Source of the DNA: Monoplex corrugatus
Lineage: Eukaryota; Mollusca; Gastropoda; Littorinimorpha; Ranellidae
Direction: 5' to 3'
NCBI GenBank assembly: GCA_030674185.1
Contig: JAPXFY010000016.1
Coordinates: 50,121,250 to 50,185,249, forward strand
Length of the DNA stretch: 64,000 nucleotides
In this document: piece after piece, positions 10,917 through 64,000 of the stretch
How positions within the stretch are numbered: the first letter of the stretch is position 1
Layout of the letters: each line of letters starts with the position of its first letter
Translations under genes and position numbers: made by a program
The notes under the pieces: model-generated
What the model saw: only the letters and a program-made list of their open reading frames with translations
Told to the model about the DNA's origin: nothing
The model's database searches: none

Positions 10917-12166
10917 AAGCTGTTTGCAGATTCTATGCATGCCACGACTGTTTAGCCTTAAGAACAGGGGTTTCTTGTGAGAACACAAACATTTTGCAAA
11001 ATAGCCGAGATGCTGTTACGTACACCTGTTTTCCTTCCTTCTGCTTGTGTTCCAACACTATCCATGAAAACTCATCTGTTTTTCCCATTTTTCACAGGCC
11101 AGTGTGCTTCACTACATTGCCACTGAAACCTCTTTTAACATGCTGATTTACCTCCACTCTTCATGAGTGCTTGTCTTTGTTACCTCTTTTTCGCTCTGTT
11201 TACAATGGATAGTAAGATCAGTTTAAAGAAAACAGTTTGCTATCACCCGGCTGCCAAGAGCGTGAGAAAACTCTGGACTTTATCCACTATAATCATTACA
11301 CTTGGCATTGTCTTTGTGATCTGAAACACACACACACACACAGAGCTTGAAAAATAAGGAAAAACATTATCTGTTAGATGAAATACAAGATTTAATGACT
11401 CCATGGATACATACAATGCACAGCAGAAAATGAACCAAACTCAATGACAATGTCAAATGTGTTTCCAGTCGAGTTGCTCCTCCACTGTTGAAAACATCAA
11501 AGACAATAAATCAACTGTAAACTTCAACACCAAACAAAAGCAACAATTTTCATTTCACATGTTTATCTGCTGAACACTTTAAGACTTAAGTATTGGTCAC
11601 ATCATCAGAAACTGAAGGGCAAGGGGCAAATGACATTCCAACAAGTGATGCAATGAAACAATAATAAATAAAAATAAAAAAAAAAAAAGATCTGATATAA
11701 TTATTGTCTCATTCACTTGTTTAGAGGACACCCTATTGATTTTTTATTTGTGGAATTTGATCAATTACAAAAGAGGTTGTGTGTTCTGTACTTGACCAAT
11801 TGTCACTCACACTTACTGATCTGCTACAGACTTGCTAAAATCATTTTCTAAAATGACAGGAGAAAGACCAAAATGAAACAAAATTATAAAACAGGCCCTC
11901 CTCAAGACTTTCAAACACAATCGTTGTTCACCAGTTCAAAAAATCATCATACCACTTCAACAGAACACACAGAAGTACATTTACATCCATATTCTCCTCC
12001 ATGAAGATTTAATCCAAAATGACAAGTGTATTACACACTCTATGTTCCACACACCCCATTCAAAAGTCCATATTTCATGCCCCCTTAACTTTCTGTGTTT
12101 CACTCTGAACCACAGCTATAGCCACACTTTAGAGAGATTATCCACCGACCTGGTAATGTCAATGGA
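10917..12166. other. AT-rich stretch downstream of ZFR with no recognised feature
   Basis: It holds a short CA run at about 11325 and A-rich patches (11660-11690). It may include the very 3' end of ZFR or be intergenic; no coding signal was found. Confidence 0.4.
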
Positions 12167-12360
12167 TTAATACTTCGACTCCCGCACCCTATCTGTCAAG
12201 TGCAAAAACATAACCATTTGATGCCCTCACTCTGTCCATCAGCTTCCCGCAAAAAAGCTGACGGGTAGTGTGAGCGAATCAATGGTTTAAATTTTTGATT
12301 TGCTAGCATGCTTGACAATGCAGGATGCTGGTGGACAGGGTGCAGGAGTCCAAGGGTTAA
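12167..12360. mobile_element. TTAA-flanked MITE, nested-hairpin family, copy 1
   Basis: It is bounded by TTAA at 12167-12170 and 12357-12360. It shares with 48528-48720 the CGACTCCCGCACCCTATC start, the GCTAGCATG..GACAATGCAGGATGCTGGTGGACAGG block and the AGTCCAAGGGTTAA end. The centre is a decayed hairpin (CATCAGCTTCCCGC / AAGCTGACGGG). The TTAA target and the CCC-like termini suit a piggyBac-type non-autonomous element. Confidence 0.65.
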
Positions 12361-12539
12361 CAGAAGTCTGCAACTGATTTTATTCATGAATGTATGTGCT
12401 TTGAGGCATATTAAAGCTCTAAATTATTTTCTTTATTCTATGTTGCTGTTCACGCCAGGCTGGAGGTGTAAATAGTTTTGGGAATGAAAGGGTTAAGACC
12501 CACAAGATGTCATGATCTGAAAGCATTGTCACAAGAACT

Positions 12540-13392
12540 GACCAGAAAAATATTCAATACATTTATTTTTTCATAAGAAATATATCTATCAATCTGAAAA
12601 AAGCAATTCCATCAGAAGTACTACAATCAATAAAAACAAGTAATTACAAAAGAAATGCAAAAGTTAATACTGCAAAACGCTCTGACAGGTTTAAACATTC
12701 AACACAAGAAAGCTGGAAAATCTAAATCAGTACATATCAAGTGAAGCTCTTTATACACAAAAAATGGAAAGGAACATTCTAACAACACTGAATTAACACA
12801 AGACTGTGAACACAATATACATCCTACATCAGTCTAGACAGCAATAACAAAGAGAATGGCACCGTGGGGATACAATTTCAGGGGATGGGGGGAATGAAAT
12901 GACCTGTTTTGTCATCTGGTGCACCGTGGGGATACAATTTCAAGGGATGGGGGGAATGAAATGACCTGTTTTGTCATCTGGTGTTGTTCTCCTGACAAGA
13001 ATCATATGTTATAAGAATTAGTGTGAATATCATTCAATGAACATCGCTGGTCACAGGAAAGCAGTGAAATGGGGTTATACACTGAATAATGGGAGGGGGA
13101 GCCCCCCCCCCCCCCCCCCCCAAAAAAAATCCATTCACTAGTATGTGGCAGCTTTCCTCAGAGTTTGGGCAGTGTACATGACTAAGAAATGTATCCTACC
13201 GAAATAACACACTCCGCATCAGTCTATAATAAAAGTTTCTGTAGAATCAAACCTAACGAGATTCACACACAATGCATACAGTGCCCTGTTCATGTTACTA
13301 CAGAGGCATGTGAATGCCAACACAAAGAGAAGGCCCAAATCTGGCAGCAGCATCAGTCCACTTGAGAAGGACAGCAAAGTGGAGACCAAGGT
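12540..13392 (-). other. Putative 3' UTR of ZFR
   Basis: Sequence directly after the ZFR stop, with no other gene. A possible AATAAA signal on the minus strand lies at 12562-12567; the true cleavage site is not determinable here. It contains a two-copy 62-bp tandem duplication at about 12859-12982 (GCACCGTGGGGATACAATTT... repeated) and a C15-type homopolymer at about 13102. Confidence 0.3.
12859..12982. repeat. Tandem duplication of a 62-bp unit
   Basis: Two adjacent copies beginning GCACCGTGGGGATACAATTT and ending TTTTGTCATCTGGTG differ at one position. They lie in the putative ZFR 3' UTR. Confidence 0.9.
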
Positions 13393-63782
<50,390 letters not shown>

Positions 63783-63806
63783 TTACACAATTCTCTCAGC
63801 AAATCT

Positions 63807-64000
63807 TTAACCCTTTTACCCATAGAGCGCCCGCTGTAAATCGTAATAGTGTTTACCCCGGAGCGCCCATCAGCGCCCACTGTACATGTGACCACTATGG
63901 ACGCGGCCATCACTGTTTACATAAACGAGAATCCCGCGAGAGTGAGAGCCTCGTTTTGGCGACTTCCTGCCCCGCATTTAGAACTTTACAGTGTCAAAAT
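63807..64000 (+). mobile_element. Left part of a piggyBac-derived TTAA element, cut by the window edge
   Basis: TTAA at 63807-63810 followed by CCCTTTTACCC. From about 63860 it matches 38195-38335 closely (GGACGCGGCCATCACTGTTTACATAAAC..GAGAATCCCGCGAGAGTGAG, then ACTTTACAGTGTCAAAAT). A GAGCGCCC block is doubled near the start, unlike the copy at 38174. Confidence 0.7.

Overview
This is an animal nuclear genome window, most likely from a mollusc and plausibly a gastropod. The evidence is a vertebrate-like spliced gene with GT-AG introns, long CA/GA microsatellites, and a mixed load of RTE, CR1/L2, DIRS, mariner, MULE and TTAA-flanked piggyBac-like elements. The taxon is inferred from repeat content, not proven.

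The one clear host gene is a ZFR (zinc finger RNA-binding protein) orthologue on the minus strand. Eighteen coding exons run from 63730 down to the stop at 13393. They encode about 767 residues: three U1-type C2H2 fingers (exons 1-2, 2 and 6), a charged coiled-coil-like linker (exons 7-8) and the DZF dimerisation/nucleotidyltransferase-like domain (exons 9-17). Earlier 5' exons lie beyond the right edge. Exon phases fit at every junction, except that exons 3 and 11 each lack one base. Adding one base to each restores the frame and the total.

Left flank (1-13 kb): a minus-strand first coding exon of an FAD-dependent oxidoreductase (315-454), then a nest of transposons. This holds a MULE transposase split by a phase-consistent intron and interrupted by an RTE LINE with a long open frame, inverted 33-bp termini near 579 and 5342, a second degraded RT fragment, a CR1/L2-type LINE (6.4-8.5 kb) with microsatellite tails, and a decayed mariner (9.7-10.9 kb).

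The ZFR introns carry the remaining elements. They include an intact 1,325-bp mariner (19090-20414), a second decayed mariner (28.6-29.9 kb), and a 2.65-kb minisatellite of 36-bp units (21.5-24.1 kb) sitting inside a CR1/L2 LINE remnant. There is a family of TTAA-flanked elements at 12.2, 35.5, 36.4, 38.2, 40.6, 48.5, 51.2, 51.8 and 63.8 kb, and a hAT-like MITE at 26.1 kb. A full-length DIRS-type tyrosine-recombinase retrotransposon (53121-58867) has near-identical inverted termini and an internal complementary region.

The most notable signals are: (1) the 36-bp minisatellite appears to have grown from the conserved HWLP...INYK motif of the LINE that contains it; (2) an intronic tandem repeat contains copies of the 3' end and splice donor of ZFR exon 10; (3) single-base frame breaks, mostly at homopolymers, recur in the host gene and in otherwise young transposons, pointing to consensus indel errors; (4) a possible unrelated plus-strand first exon at 53018 lies next to the DIRS insertion.
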